A stretch of DNA of 64,000 bases from Congregibacter litoralis KT71 (GTDB lineage: Bacteria; Pseudomonadota; Gammaproteobacteria; Pseudomonadales; Halieaceae), in contig NZ_CM002299.1 of assembly GCF_000153125.2 (NCBI RefSeq), forward strand, positions 992,809 to 1,056,808, written 5' to 3'. A program made the translations under genes and the position numbers. Numbering within the stretch: position 1 is the stretch's first letter; every line of letters begins with the position of its first letter. Under the pieces are notes generated by a model. It made no database searches. It was given only the letters and a program-made list of their open reading frames with translations, and was not told the origin of the DNA. Below are positions 35,797-47,408 of this stretch, piece after piece.

Positions 35797-37002
35797 GTGA
35801 CGCCTCTTCTTCCCTTGAGCGAAGCCCTGGAGCAACTCCTTGCCCGTGTCGCCACTTGCCCCGAGGTTGAGCAGGTATCTCTGCAGGCTGCCCTGGACAG
35901 AATTCTGGCGGAGGATCAGCATGCGGTTATTGACGTGCCTCCCGCCGATAATAGCGCTATGGATGGCTACGCCCTCCGGGCCAGGGATGCCGGACGCAAA
36001 CTACCGGTTAGCGAGCGCGTCGCGGCCGGCGATGCGGCCTCGACTCTGAGAGAGGACAGCGTCGCGAGAATTTTCACCGGCGGAGAGATTCCTGCGGGTG
36101 CTGATGCCGTGGTCATGCAGGAAGATATGGGCCTGGTGGATGGCGTTGCCGAGCTGCCCGGCGAGATCCGGGCCGGGCAGCACATCCGCCGTAAAGGTCA
36201 GGACTGTCGGGCGGGAAGCCGGCTCCTTCCCTCGGGACGGCGGCTCAGACCTCAGGACATCGGTCTTCTGGCCTCTCAGGGCATCGCTCAGGTGCCCGTA
36301 TTCCAGAAACTCACGGTAGCCCTTTTATCGACGGGCAACGAATTGCGGGAGCCCGGTTCCGGCGCGTTACCCCCCGGTGCGATTTTTAACAGCAACCGTC
36401 CCATGCTCGTGGGTCTCCTCAGTACCCTGGGTTGCGGGGTGCTGGATCTGGGGATTGTCCGCGATACCCCCGAGGCAACCCGGGAGGCGCTGCTGGACGC
36501 GGCCGCGAGGGCCGATGTGATTGTGAGCAGTGGTGGAGTATCGGTGGGGGAGGCCGATCACGTGCGCGACGCGGTCAGAGCCCTCGGTGAGATCGACCTG
36601 TGGCGTATTGCGATAAAGCCTGGCAAACCCTTTGCGTTCGGCCACGTGGCGGCCACGCCGTTTATCGGTCTTCCCGGCAATCCTTCGTCCGCATTCGTCA
36701 CGTTTCTGCTGTTGGCGCGCCCTTATCTGTGTGCTCTGCAGGGGCGTCGAGAAGCGCCACCGATCACACTGCGGGCGCGAGCGGACTTTACGGTGGCAAG
36801 CCCGGGCAGCCGTCAGGAATATCTGCGTGTCTCGCTGTCGGAGAGGGATAGCGAACTCTGGGCGGCTCCCTATGCCAATCAGAGCTCGGGTGTGCTCTCT
36901 TCCCTGTCCGCCAGTAATGCCCTGGCTGTTGTTCCCGTGGGGGAGACCATCGAGAACGGTCAATGGCTTCAGGTTATGAGGCTGGACGACATGCTCCCGT
37001 GA
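35797..37002 (+). CDS. moeA: Molybdopterin molybdenumtransferase
   Basis: This is the 401-residue enzyme that inserts molybdate into adenylylated molybdopterin. Visible are PPADNSAMDGYALRA (about residue 47), the IFTGGEIPAGADAVVMQED block, the SSGGVSVGEADHV motif (about 248-260) and GLPGNPSSAFVTF. The start is GTG 35797. With moaB and the reductase gene it forms one tight operon. Its 3' end faces fabB across a 10-bp repeat tract. Confidence 0.95.
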   Translation: MTPLLPLSEALEQLLARVATCPEVEQVSLQAALDRILAEDQHAVIDVPPADNSAMDGYALRARDAGRKLPVSERVAAGDAASTLREDSVARIFTGGEIPAGADAVVMQEDMGLVDGVAELPGEIRAGQHIRRKGQDCRAGSRLLPSGRRLRPQDIGLLASQGIAQVPVFQKLTVALLSTGNELREPGSGALPPGAIFNSNRPMLVGLLSTLGCGVLDLGIVRDTPEATREALLDAAARADVIVSSGGVSVGEADHVRDAVRALGEIDLWRIAIKPGKPFAFGHVAATPFIGLPGNPSSAFVTFLLLARPYLCALQGRREAPPITLRARADFTVASPGSRQEYLRVSLSERDSELWAAPYANQSSGVLSSLSASNALAVVPVGETIENGQWLQVMRLDDMLP

Positions 37003-37040
37003 TGCAGCCCTCTGCGCTGTGCCCTACGGCCTGCGTCTTT

Positions 37041-37090
37041 AGGTGTTAGCGGGTGTCAGTGGGTGTCAGCGCGTGTAAGCGGGAATCAGT
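37041..37090. repeat. Five degenerate 10-bp tandem repeats at the moeA/fabB junction
   Basis: There are five in-register 10-bp units at 37041, 37051, 37061, 37071 and 37081: AGGTGTTAGC, GGGTGTCAGT, GGGTGTCAGC, GCGTGTAAGC and GGGAATCAGT. The last unit contains the fabB stop codon (reverse strand, 37086-37088). The tract fills most of the convergent spacer. No terminator hairpin is seen there. Confidence 0.8.
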
Positions 37091-38324
37091 CCTTAAAGGC
37101 CTGAAAAACCAGGGACGCGTTGGTGCCCCCGAAGCCAAAACTATTGGACATTACCCGCTGAAGCTCCTGGTTGTCGTGACGCTCCCGCGCAATGGGCATG
37201 CCCTCAGCCTCCGGGTCGAGATTTTCGATGTTTGCCGAGGCCGCGATAAAGCCCGCTTTCTGCATCAACAGACTGTAGATCGCCTCCTGGACCCCGGCTG
37301 CGCCGAGGGAGTGTCCCGACAGGGACTTCGTGGAACCGATTACCGGTGTGTAACCCTTATCCGAAAAGGCTTCCCGCACCGCTTTGAGCTCCTGAATATC
37401 GCCTGCGGGTGTGCTGGTGCCGTGGGCGTTGATGTAGTCGATGGGGCCTTCCACGGTTGCTAGTGCCTGTTGCATGCATCGAACGGCGCCTTCCCCGGAG
37501 GGTGCGACCATATCGTAACCATCGGATGTTGCGCCGTAACCAACGAGTTCTGCGTAGATTTTCGCGCCGCGGGCCTGGGCGACCTCCAGTGCCTCAAGTA
37601 CCACCATGCCGCCGCCGCCGGCGATCACAAAGCCATCGCGGTCCGCATCGTAGGCGCGGGAAGCCTTCTCCGGTGTGTCGTTATACTTGGTCGAGAGGGC
37701 ACCCATGGCGTCAAAAAGACTGCTCATGGTCCAGTGAAGCTCTTCACCACCGCCCGCAAACACACGGTCCTGCTTACCCAGCTGAATCTGCTCCATGGCA
37801 TTGCCAATGCAATGAGCACTGGTGGAGCAGGCCGACGATATCGAGTAGTTCACACCACGTATCTTGAAGGGGGTGGCGAGACAGGCGGAGACGGTGCTCC
37901 CCATGGTCTGGGTCACCCGGTAGGGTCCCACCCGGCGCAGGCCCCGCTCGCGCAGGATGTCGGCAGCCTCGGTCTGGCTGGCGGAGGAGGCGCCGCCGGA
38001 GCCGGCGATAATGCCCGTCCGGTCGTTAGATATTTCACTGTCACTCAGGCCGGCATCGGCGATGCATCGCTGCATCGCTATGTAGGCGTAAGCCGCTGCA
38101 GCACCCATAAAACGAAGCTGCTTGCGATCGATATGTTCTTTAAAGTCTATGTCCGGAGCACCCGCGACGTGGGAGCGCATGCCAGCATCGATCTGGGCCT
38201 GGTTAGTGCTGATGCCCGAACGTCCATCGTGAAGCGCCTGAGTTACCGTCTCTGCGTCATTGCCGAGGCAGGACACGATCCCCAGACCGGTGACAACGAC
38301 TCGTCGTCCCATGGCTTGTTGCAT
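37086..38324 (-). CDS. fabB: 3-oxoacyl-[ACP] synthase I
   Basis: This is the 412-residue condensing enzyme that elongates the cis-3-decenoyl-ACP made by FabA, and it is needed for unsaturated fatty acids. The active-site cysteine C166 lies in [11 protein letters not shown], with the catalytic histidines in NAHGTST and [11 protein letters not shown] 38324 is chosen because GAGAG lies 9 nt upstream. It starts 3 nt after the fabA stop, so fabA and fabB are co-translated. Confidence 0.97.
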   Translation of the reverse strand: MQQAMGRRVVVTGLGIVSCLGNDAETVTQALHDGRSGISTNQAQIDAGMRSHVAGAPDIDFKEHIDRKQLRFMGAAAAYAYIAMQRCIADAGLSDSEISNDRTGIIAGSGGASSASQTEAADILRERGLRRVGPYRVTQTMGSTVSACLATPFKIRGVNYSISSACSTSAHCIGNAMEQIQLGKQDRVFAGGGEELHWTMSSLFDAMGALSTKYNDTPEKASRAYDADRDGFVIAGGGGMVVLEALEVAQARGAKIYAELVGYGATSDGYDMVAPSGEGAVRCMQQALATVEGPIDYINAHGTSTPAGDIQELKAVREAFSDKGYTPVIGSTKSLSGHSLGAAGVQEAIYSLLMQKAGFIAASANIENLDPEAEGMPIARERHDNQELQRVMSNSFGFGGTNASLVFQAFKD

Positions 38325-38327
38325 GAC

Positions 38328-38843
38328 TTAAAAGCTCTCCGTCGATTGGAATAGCCCGACGCGAAGATCAGAGGCGTGATAGATGTCTTTTCCGTCTACG
38401 CTGACGGTACCGTTTGCGATACCCATCACCAGCTTTCGCTCGATGACGCGTTTAATGTCTATGTTGTAGGTCACTTTCGAAGCCGATGGCAGGATCTGCC
38501 CTGTGAATTTTACCTCACCGGAGCCCAAAGCCCGTCCGCGACCGGGGTTGCCCCGCCAGCCCAGAAAGAACCCCACCAATTGCCACATGGCATCGAGTCC
38601 GAGGCAGCCGGGCATCACGGGGTCCCCCGGGAAATGACAGTCAAAAAACCAGAGATCCGGGTGTATATCCAGCTCGGCAATAATCTGACCCTTATCGTGG
38701 GCACCGCCCTCGGAGCTGATGTGCGTGATCCGATCGAGCATGAGCATATTGCCCACGGGCAGCTGAGCATTCCCCGGACCAAACAAATCGCCGTGGCCAC
38801 AGGCAATAAGTTCGTCTTTCGCATAGCTCGATTGAGGATTCAT
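38328..38843 (-). CDS. fabA: 3-hydroxydecanoyl-[ACP] dehydratase/isomerase
   Basis: This is the 171-residue hotdog-fold enzyme that dehydrates 3-hydroxydecanoyl-ACP and isomerises the trans-2 product to cis-3. The catalytic motif [20 protein letters not shown] contains the conserved His and Asp. I choose ATG 38843 ([18 protein letters not shown]), which gives the family length. A 49-residue in-frame extension has no homologous character. It forms an operon with fabB. Confidence 0.97.
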   Translation of the reverse strand: MNPQSSYAKDELIACGHGDLFGPGNAQLPVGNMLMLDRITHISSEGGAHDKGQIIAELDIHPDLWFFDCHFPGDPVMPGCLGLDAMWQLVGFFLGWRGNPGRGRALGSGEVKFTGQILPSASKVTYNIDIKRVIERKLVMGIANGTVSVDGKDIYHASDLRVGLFQSTESF

Positions 38844-39330
38844 GTGCTTAGTATCGTCCGGAGTGATTAATGGGGGGTGACTGGGCTTCAGCGTTACTTT
38901 GCACGCTGTCTCACACGTGATTTCTGCGGTCTGTTCCTGCACGCGGTCAACGCCGATTCTCTGTTTCCGTGAGTCTGGTTTTTCTGTCACGGATTTTCAG
39001 TTCATACACGACTTGTTAGCAAACAAAACCGCGGTAATAAGCGCGGTCATATTGTGATGCAGTCGGCGTTTGCTGCAAATCTTCTGTGGCTTTGGCGGCG
39101 TTTTTACCTGCCTGCACTTGCCAGCGTCTGCCAAATGGTTAGTCTGTGCAATGTGGGTCTTGCATCTATTTACGCTAGTTTAAAGCATGCGTCCGACAAG
39201 TCCACCCGTCACGGTAAAAACTATGGGGTAACAAGACCTTAGGTCATTGAAGCCCTGCTGCGTCGCCGCTGGTTTTGTATTGCCCTGAGGATGATGTGTT
39301 CCGTTTACTAATTGTTGAGGCTCACGATTG
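38844..39330. other. Divergent intergenic region between fabA and manC
   Basis: This region must hold the promoters of fabA (minus) and manC (plus). I see no gene. Dyads present are CAGCGT/ACGCTG (38889-38908), CCGTGA/TCACGG (38967-38992) and the short palindrome GACCTTAGGTC (39234-39244). A 62-codon open frame at 39054-39242 has no ribosome binding site and is not believed. No promoter stands out clearly on either strand. Confidence 0.5.
38889..38908 (-). promoter_or_regulatory. Candidate operator upstream of fabA
   Basis: CAGCGT (38889-38894), 8 nt, and ACGCTG (38903-38908) form a perfect dyad 46-65 bp before the fabA start. AGCGT...ACGCT half-sites resemble those described for FabR-type regulators of unsaturated fatty acid genes. 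The match was judged by eye. Confidence 0.35.
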
Positions 39331-40740
39331 ATGTTGATACCAGTGTTGTTGTCCGGTGGGGTGGGCAGCCGTTTATGGCCTGTCTCGCGAGAAGCTTACC
39401 CTAAACAATTTCTCGCCCTGGCCAGTGAGTTATCAATGCTCCAGGACACTATGGCGCGCACTTCAGATCTCGAGAGCGCACCTCCGCTGGTCATCTGCAA
39501 TGACGAGCATCGTTTCATGGTAGCGGAACAACTTCGTCAGTTGTCCGTAGACCCCGCGGCCATCATTTTGGAGCCCGAGGGTCGCAACACGGCGCCCGCA
39601 GTTGCCCTGGCTGCGTTTCAGGCCGTTGCTACGGACCCCGACGCGCTGCTTCTGGTGCTGCCGGCGGATCACGTTATCCGTAACCCCGAGTCTTTCACCC
39701 AGGCGGTGAAGCAGGGCCTCTCCAAAGCCGCGAGCGGTGCGCTCATGACTTTTGGTGTGGTCCCCGACGCCGCAGAGACCGGCTACGGTTATCTGCGTCT
39801 GGGGGAGCGCGATGGCGACGGACTCTTTGCCCTGGACAGCTTTGTTGAGAAGCCCGATGCGGAGACGGCAAAGCAGTATCTGGAAAGTGGGCAGTACCAC
39901 TGGAACAGCGGTATGTTTTTGCTATCCGCCTCGGTGTACCTGGATGAGCTCAAGACCCATGCGCCGGACATCCATAGCGCCTGTGAGCGGGCCATGGCAA
40001 ACGCCATTGCCGATCTCGATTTTTTACGCCCCGATAAAGAGGCGTTTCTGGGCTGTCCCTCCGATAGCATCGACTACGCCGTTATGGAGCGCACTCAGCG
40101 CGGTGGGGTTATTCCCCTGGACTGTGGTTGGAGCGATGTGGGGGCCTGGTCCACCCTATGGCAGGTGTCCGAACGCGACGGTGATGGCAACGTCCTGTTG
40201 GGCGACGTCATGATCGAGGGCTGCTCCGACAGCTATCTACGCAGCGAATCACGACTCATCGCTGCGACGGGTATCAAGAATCTCATCGTTGTGGAGACCC
40301 CGGACGCCATTCTCGTTGCCGACCGCGACGAAGTGCAAAACGTCAAGCAGATTGTTAACCGCCTGAAGGCCGAGGGGCGGAGCGAGGCTTCCCTCCACCA
40401 GCGGGTTTATCGCCCCTGGGGGAGCTATGAATCCCTTATTGAGGGTGACCGTTTTCAAGTGAAACGTATTGTGGTTAATCCGGGGCAGACCTTGTCCCTG
40501 CAGATGCATCATCATCGTGCGGAGCACTGGATTGTGGTGCATGGCACCGCCGAGGTGACCTGTGAGGATAGGGTCTTTACCCTGGTGGAAGATCAGTCAA
40601 CCTATATACCCCTGGGTCACAAGCATCGCCTGGCGAACCCCGGCAAAATCCCCGTGGAGCTCATTGAGGTGCAATCGGGAAGCTATTTGGGGGAGGATGA
40701 CATCGTGCGTTTTGAGGATGTCTACGGACGAAGCTCCTGA
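39331..40740 (+). CDS. manC: Mannose-1-phosphate guanylyltransferase / mannose-6-phosphate isomerase
   Basis: This is a 469-residue bifunctional type II enzyme that makes GDP-mannose. The nucleotidyltransferase domain has LSGGVGSRLWPVSREAYPKQF at residues 7-27 and FVEKPDAETA. The C-terminal cupin isomerase domain has LQMHHHRAEHWIVVHGTAEV (about 390-410). ATG 39331 is chosen over a preceding TTG, with GAGG 10 nt upstream. galU and a phosphomannomutase gene follow, so the cluster supplies sugar nucleotides for surface polysaccharide. Confidence 0.93.
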   Translation: MLIPVLLSGGVGSRLWPVSREAYPKQFLALASELSMLQDTMARTSDLESAPPLVICNDEHRFMVAEQLRQLSVDPAAIILEPEGRNTAPAVALAAFQAVATDPDALLLVLPADHVIRNPESFTQAVKQGLSKAASGALMTFGVVPDAAETGYGYLRLGERDGDGLFALDSFVEKPDAETAKQYLESGQYHWNSGMFLLSASVYLDELKTHAPDIHSACERAMANAIADLDFLRPDKEAFLGCPSDSIDYAVMERTQRGGVIPLDCGWSDVGAWSTLWQVSERDGDGNVLLGDVMIEGCSDSYLRSESRLIAATGIKNLIVVETPDAILVADRDEVQNVKQIVNRLKAEGRSEASLHQRVYRPWGSYESLIEGDRFQVKRIVVNPGQTLSLQMHHHRAEHWIVVHGTAEVTCEDRVFTLVEDQSTYIPLGHKHRLANPGKIPVELIEVQSGSYLGEDDIVRFEDVYGRSS

Positions 40741-40841
40741 CGGGGCGTTCAGGTACGCGCGTTGCATGGGGCCTTGGGTATTTCGAAGTATGATGCAGCA
40801 CACCCTTAGCGAGCATATTGAAAAGCCGACAGGAGTTTGAA

Positions 40842-41672
40842 GTGATCAAGAAATGTATGTTTCCCGTGGCGGGCTACGGCACGCGATTTTTGCCGGCGAC
40901 CAAGAGTATGCCCAAGGAAATGCTCCCCATCGTCAACAAGCCCCTCGTGCAATATGGCGTCGAAGAGGCCATCGAAGCGGGCATGACAACCTGCGCCATG
41001 GTCACGGGCCGCGGCAAGCGGGCGATCACCGACCACTTTGACATCAGCTATGAGCTGGAGCACCAGATCAGCGGCACGGCGAAGGAGGGCTACCTCGACA
41101 GCATCCGCAACGTGCTGGATAAGGGCATATTCACCATGGTCCGCCAGCGGGAGATGAAGGGTTTGGGGCATGCGATTCTCACCGGTGAAACGCTGATTGG
41201 CAGCGAACCTTTTGGCGTTGTGCTCTCCGATGATCTCTGCATCAACGACGGCCCCGGTGTCCTGGCGCAGATGGCGGAACTGTACAACCAGTTTCGCTGC
41301 TCCATTGTCGCGATCATGGAGGTGCCCGCAGAGGAGGTTCATAAATACGGCGTTATTGCCGGAGAATCCCTCAAAGATGGCATCTACCGCGTGGACAAAA
41401 TGGTGGAGAAGCCCAGCGCCGAGGAGGCGCCGTCAAACCTGGCGATCATCGGCCGCTACATCCTGACCCCCGATATCTTTGACATTATTCGCGAGACAGC
41501 ACCGGGGGCTAATGGCGAGGTGCAGATTACCGATGCCCTGCAGATACAGGCGGATCGAGGCTGCGTCATGGCCTACAAGTTCAAAGGTAGACGCTTTGAC
41601 TGCGGTAGCGTGCCCGGCTTCGTAGAAGCCACCAACCACATGTATGAAAACCACTACCTCAAAGAGAACTGA
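40842..41672 (+). CDS. galU: UTP-glucose-1-phosphate uridylyltransferase
   Basis: This is the 276-residue enzyme that makes UDP-glucose. The start is GTG 40842, with AGGAG at 40831-40835. This gives [20 protein letters not shown], the family N-terminus, and excludes the longer frame from 40818. The activation motif [17 protein letters not shown] and VEKP are present. It lies 8 bp before the phosphomannomutase gene. Confidence 0.95.
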   Translation: MIKKCMFPVAGYGTRFLPATKSMPKEMLPIVNKPLVQYGVEEAIEAGMTTCAMVTGRGKRAITDHFDISYELEHQISGTAKEGYLDSIRNVLDKGIFTMVRQREMKGLGHAILTGETLIGSEPFGVVLSDDLCINDGPGVLAQMAELYNQFRCSIVAIMEVPAEEVHKYGVIAGESLKDGIYRVDKMVEKPSAEEAPSNLAIIGRYILTPDIFDIIRETAPGANGEVQITDALQIQADRGCVMAYKFKGRRFDCGSVPGFVEATNHMYENHYLKEN

Positions 41673-41680
41673 GTATTCCC

Positions 41681-43033
41681 ATGGACGAAATTACCTGCTT
41701 CAAAGCCTATGACGTTCGGGGTCGGGTTCCTGATCAGCTCAATGAGGACATTGCCCGGCGCATTGGTTGCGCCTACGCGGAAGTGATAAAGCCCAAAAAG
41801 GTGGTGGTGGGTCACGACATACGTCTCAGCAGTCCCGCAATCAAGGCGGCATTGACCGAGGGTCTTCTGTCCCAGGGCGTCGACGTTTACGACATCGGTT
41901 TATGTGGTACGGAAGAAATTTACTTTGCCACGCACCATGCGGACATGGATGGGGGTATTGCGGTCACCGCAAGCCACAACCCCAAGGACTACAACGGCAT
42001 GAAGTTTGTGCGCGAGGGGTCGAAGCCCATCTCGGGTGATACGGGGCTTTTTGACATCAAGGCCCTCGCAGAGCAGAACCGTTTTACGGACGCAGACCTT
42101 AGGGGAGAACTGCGGCCACTGGATACAGAGCAGGCCTATGTGGCTCACCTATTGAGCTATGTCGATCTTCCCGGGTTAAAGCCTCTGAAAATCGTTGTGG
42201 AAGCCGGAAATGGCGGCGCGGGTAAGGTGGTGGACCTCCTGGAGCCTCATCTGCCCTTTGAGTTTATTAAATTACACCACGCACCCGATGGGAACTTCCC
42301 CAATGGCGTGCCCAACCCCATGCTTGAGGAGAACCGTGAGCCGGTCATTGCTGCCGTAAAAGCGCACAATGCTGATCTGGGTATTGCCTGGGATGGGGAC
42401 TTTGATCGCTGTTTTTTCTTTGATGCCCAGGGCCGCTTCGTCGAGGGGTATTACCTTGTGGGGCTGTTGGCGGAGGCATTTCTGAAACGCCACCCCGGAG
42501 AGCCCGTGGTCCATGATCCCCGTCTCACCTGGAACACCCGTGCCGTCGTCGAGGAGCTTGGCGGCCGGGCGGTGCAGAGTAAGACGGGGCACGCCTTTAT
42601 CAAGGAGCGGATGCGTCTGGAGAATGCGATCTACGGCGGTGAGATGAGCGCCCATCATTACTTCCGCGACTTCGCCTACTGTGACAGCGGAATGATTCCC
42701 TGGCTTCTCGTGGCGGATCTCATCAGCTCGCGGGATCAGTCCCTCGCCGCAATGGTGGAGGAGCGTATGGCGGCCTTTCCCTGTAGCGGTGAGATCAACC
42801 GCTCCATCGAGGATCCTGGGGCGGTGCTCTCGATGATTCAGGAGCGCTACGCGGATTCCGCGCTGCAGTTTGAGACCGTGGACGGGCTAAGCTTCGAGTT
42901 TGCAGACTGGCGCTTTAATCTTCGACGGTCGAACACTGAGCCTTTGGTGCGCTTGAATGTTGAGTCGAGAGGGGATGTCCCGCTCATGGAAGAAAAAACC
43001 CGGGAGCTTCTGGCTATCATCGATGCCGCCTGA
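41681..43033 (+). CDS. Phosphomannomutase/phosphoglucomutase
   Basis: This is a 450-residue alpha-D-phosphohexomutase. The phosphoserine S98 lies in [13 protein letters not shown], the metal loop is [12 protein letters not shown] (about residue 230), the sugar loop [13 protein letters not shown] is near 325, and the phosphate-binding [15 protein letters not shown] is near the C-terminus. It probably provides mannose-1-phosphate to ManC, so the symbols manB, cpsG or algC could all apply. Its end is 14 bp from ispB on the other strand, where an AGCGCTC/GAGCGCT stem without T tract spans the junction. Confidence 0.9.
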   Translation: MDEITCFKAYDVRGRVPDQLNEDIARRIGCAYAEVIKPKKVVVGHDIRLSSPAIKAALTEGLLSQGVDVYDIGLCGTEEIYFATHHADMDGGIAVTASHNPKDYNGMKFVREGSKPISGDTGLFDIKALAEQNRFTDADLRGELRPLDTEQAYVAHLLSYVDLPGLKPLKIVVEAGNGGAGKVVDLLEPHLPFEFIKLHHAPDGNFPNGVPNPMLEENREPVIAAVKAHNADLGIAWDGDFDRCFFFDAQGRFVEGYYLVGLLAEAFLKRHPGEPVVHDPRLTWNTRAVVEELGGRAVQSKTGHAFIKERMRLENAIYGGEMSAHHYFRDFAYCDSGMIPWLLVADLISSRDQSLAAMVEERMAAFPCSGEINRSIEDPGAVLSMIQERYADSALQFETVDGLSFEFADWRFNLRRSNTEPLVRLNVESRGDVPLMEEKTRELLAIIDAA

Positions 43034-43047
43034 GCAGCGCTCACTGC

Positions 43048-44010
43048 TTAGTGCGAGCGCTCCAGGGAAAGGGCGGCGAGATTAATCATCGCTTTCTTTG
43101 CCGGTGACTCCGGAAAACCCTTCAGGGCGCCCAGGGCTTTATCCCGGCAGCTTACGGCTGCTTCGCGGGTGTATTCGAGGCTTCCGCAGTCCTTTACGGC
43201 CTGAATGATGTCGGGCAGCCGCTCTCTGTCTTTGGCGTTGATCGCCTCGCGTACCAGGGTGGCCTGAGCGTTGCTGCCCTCGCGCATCACGTGAATCAAA
43301 GGAAGCGTGGGCTTGCCTTCCGCGAGATCATCGCCGACGTTCTTGCCCGTGACTTCGGGGTCTCCCTGATAATCCAGAAGATCATCGACAATCTGAAAGG
43401 CGATACCGACATTGCGGCCGTAGATATTGAGGTCCCGGACATTTCCTGAATCTGCACCGGCGAGGAGTGCGGCACCTTGACATCCTGCAGCAAAGAGCGC
43501 CGCTGTTTTCCGGTCGATGACGTCGTAGTACTGATCTTCGCTGGTGGAGGAGTCTCCCGCACGGATAAGCTGCAGTACTTCTCCCGCGGCGATGGTGTTT
43601 GTAGTGTCTGCCATCATCTTCAGGACATCGTGATTACCCAGGGTCACCATTAACTGAAATGCCCGGGTATAGAGGAAGTCGCCCACAAGAACGCTGGAAG
43701 CGTTGCCGAAGGCACTGTTGGCGGTGGGCCGTCCCCGGCGGAGTTCGGATACGTCTACTACGTCGTCGTGGAGGAGGGTCGCGGTGTGAATAAACTCCAC
43801 CACGGCTGCGAAGCGGATCTGCAGTTCGCTGATGGATCCCAGGGCCGCCGAGGAGAGGAGTACCAGCACCGGGCGTAGCCGCTTCCCGCCGGCGTCAACG
43901 ATGTACTGCCCGACATTTTCGACCATCTCGACGTCGGAGCGTAACTGTTCGATGATCACAGCGTTGACCGCGTCTAGCTCTTTGCTGACAACGGCGCGGA
44001 CTTCTTGCAT
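43048..44010 (-). CDS. ispB: Octaprenyl diphosphate synthase
   Basis: This is a 320-residue trans-polyprenyl diphosphate synthase that makes the side chain of ubiquinone. The two aspartate-rich motifs are DDVVD (residues 82-86) and DDLLD (209-213). GGKRLRP (41-47) binds substrate. It is divergent from rplU, the conserved arrangement in gammaproteobacteria. Chain length (C40 or other) cannot be read from the sequence by eye. Confidence 0.93.
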   Translation of the reverse strand: MQEVRAVVSKELDAVNAVIIEQLRSDVEMVENVGQYIVDAGGKRLRPVLVLLSSAALGSISELQIRFAAVVEFIHTATLLHDDVVDVSELRRGRPTANSAFGNASSVLVGDFLYTRAFQLMVTLGNHDVLKMMADTTNTIAAGEVLQLIRAGDSSTSEDQYYDVIDRKTAALFAAGCQGAALLAGADSGNVRDLNIYGRNVGIAFQIVDDLLDYQGDPEVTGKNVGDDLAEGKPTLPLIHVMREGSNAQATLVREAINAKDRERLPDIIQAVKDCGSLEYTREAAVSCRDKALGALKGFPESPAKKAMINLAALSLERSH

Positions 44011-44142
44011 AGCGGGGTACGACCTTGACCCGGAGGAATTGGTCGCGGATGCTAGGTGCCCCCCGCGGGAGTGTCAAGGATTCGCCGTCTCGTACCCGGG
44101 CAAAAGCTCGTGATCGTCCCAGGGAGCAGGCGGAAAACTTTC

Positions 44143-44171
44143 TTGAGCTATGCCTGCCTTTTCAGTACAAT
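44143..44171 (+). promoter_or_regulatory. Sigma70 promoter of rplU-rpmA
   Basis: TTGAGC (44143-44148), a 17-nt spacer and TACAAT (44166-44171) lie in the ispB-rplU divergent spacer. Transcription from about 44178 would leave a 5' leader of roughly 250 nt. Confidence 0.65.
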
Positions 44172-44426
44172 CTCGCGCCCCGTAGCCCCTTGACCACTTT
44201 TCAGGTAGGTTAACCGGACTCCGGGGTAAAAGTTTTTTCTCCTAGCAATAGATGAAAATCCTTTTTAAAACAAACACTTGTGCCTGTCCCTGCCCACTGC
44301 GAGAGCGGTGTTGCCGGTCGCCACGGGGTTTGCCAGGAACGCCATATAGCGATCAAAGCGGGCAAACACAGTGGCCGACGGTGTGAATCGAGTCTGCGGG
44401 AAGGCTAACAACGGAGAAAGAAGAAG
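44172..44426 (+). other. Long rplU leader, no gene seen
   Basis: About 255 bp lie between the rplU promoter and start codon. A CCGG...CCGG element near 44215 is followed by a T run at about 44231, which could be a weak attenuator. The rest shows no convincing frame with a ribosome binding site. Confidence 0.45.
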
Positions 44427-44735
44427 ATGTACGCAGTGATTGAAAGCGGTGGAAAACAGCACCGCGTGACCGAGGGTGAATCCCTCAAGCTCGAGAAAAT
44501 CGAGGCGGCAACTGGTGACACGATTGAGTTTGATCGCGTACTCATGCTCGGTGGCGAAAACACGCAGGTGGGAACGCCACTTGTGGCTGGTGCCAAGGTG
44601 ACTGCCGAGGTGGTTTCCCAGGGGCGTCACGCCAAGGTGAAGATTGTTAAGTTCAACCGTCGTAAGCATTACCGAAGGGAAACCGGACACCGTCAGTGGT
44701 TTACGGAAGTTCGTATCACCGGCATCAGCGCGTAA
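44427..44735 (+). CDS. rplU: 50S ribosomal protein L21
   Basis: This is the 102-residue L21, a 23S domain I binder. It starts [18 protein letters not shown] and ends [21 protein letters not shown], both typical. GGAGAAAGAAG precedes the ATG. It is the first gene of the rplU-rpmA-obgE set. Confidence 0.97.
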   Translation: MYAVIESGGKQHRVTEGESLKLEKIEAATGDTIEFDRVLMLGGENTQVGTPLVAGAKVTAEVVSQGRHAKVKIVKFNRRKHYRRETGHRQWFTEVRITGISA

Positions 44736-44747
44736 GGAGACTGACTA

Positions 44748-45005
44748 ATGGCACACAAGAAAGCAGGCGGTAGTACTCGGAACGGCCGCGATTCAACAAG
44801 CAAGCGTCTCGGCGTGAAGTGTTTTGGTGGCGAGCAGGTGAAGGCCGGCAACATCATCGTTCGCCAGCGCGGCACCCGTTTCCACGCCGGCGAGAACGTT
44901 CGCCTGGGCAAGGACCACACCTTGTTCGCAACGGTGGCAGGCAAAGTCGAGTTCATTACCCGCGGTAACAAAAACCGTAAATTCGTACGCATCGTTGGCG
45001 CCTGA
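44748..45005 (+). CDS. rpmA: 50S ribosomal protein L27
   Basis: This is the 85-residue L27, whose N-terminal tail reaches the peptidyl transferase centre. It starts [20 protein letters not shown] with no cleavable N-terminal extension of the firmicute kind. It lies 12 bp after rplU and is followed by a strong terminator. Confidence 0.97.
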   Translation: MAHKKAGGSTRNGRDSTSKRLGVKCFGGEQVKAGNIIVRQRGTRFHAGENVRLGKDHTLFATVAGKVEFITRGNKNRKFVRIVGA

Positions 45006-45030
45006 GGCGAAACCGAGAGCGTAGGAAGAA

Positions 45031-45058
45031 GCCCCGGTTTCATCCGGGGCTTTTTTTT
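45031..45058 (+). terminator. Intrinsic terminator after rpmA
   Basis: GCCCCGG (45031-45037), the loop TTTCAT and CCGGGGC (45044-45050) are followed by eight Ts. It separates the two ribosomal genes from obgE, which lies 41 bp further on. Confidence 0.92.
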
Positions 45059-45090
45059 GTCTGTCGCTCAGGGCCGCTGTGGCCCTATAG

Positions 45091-47407
<2,317 letters not shown>

Positions 47408-47408
<1 letters not shown>

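Noticed and set aside
39054..39242. 62-codon plus-strand frame in the fabA-manC spacer
   Set aside because: No Shine-Dalgarno, no motif, and it lies where promoters for both flanking genes must be.
44265..44690. Frame antisense to the rplU leader and rplU, with a plausible-looking C-terminal part
   Set aside because: Most of it is antisense to a ribosomal protein gene, and the part outside shows no known domain.
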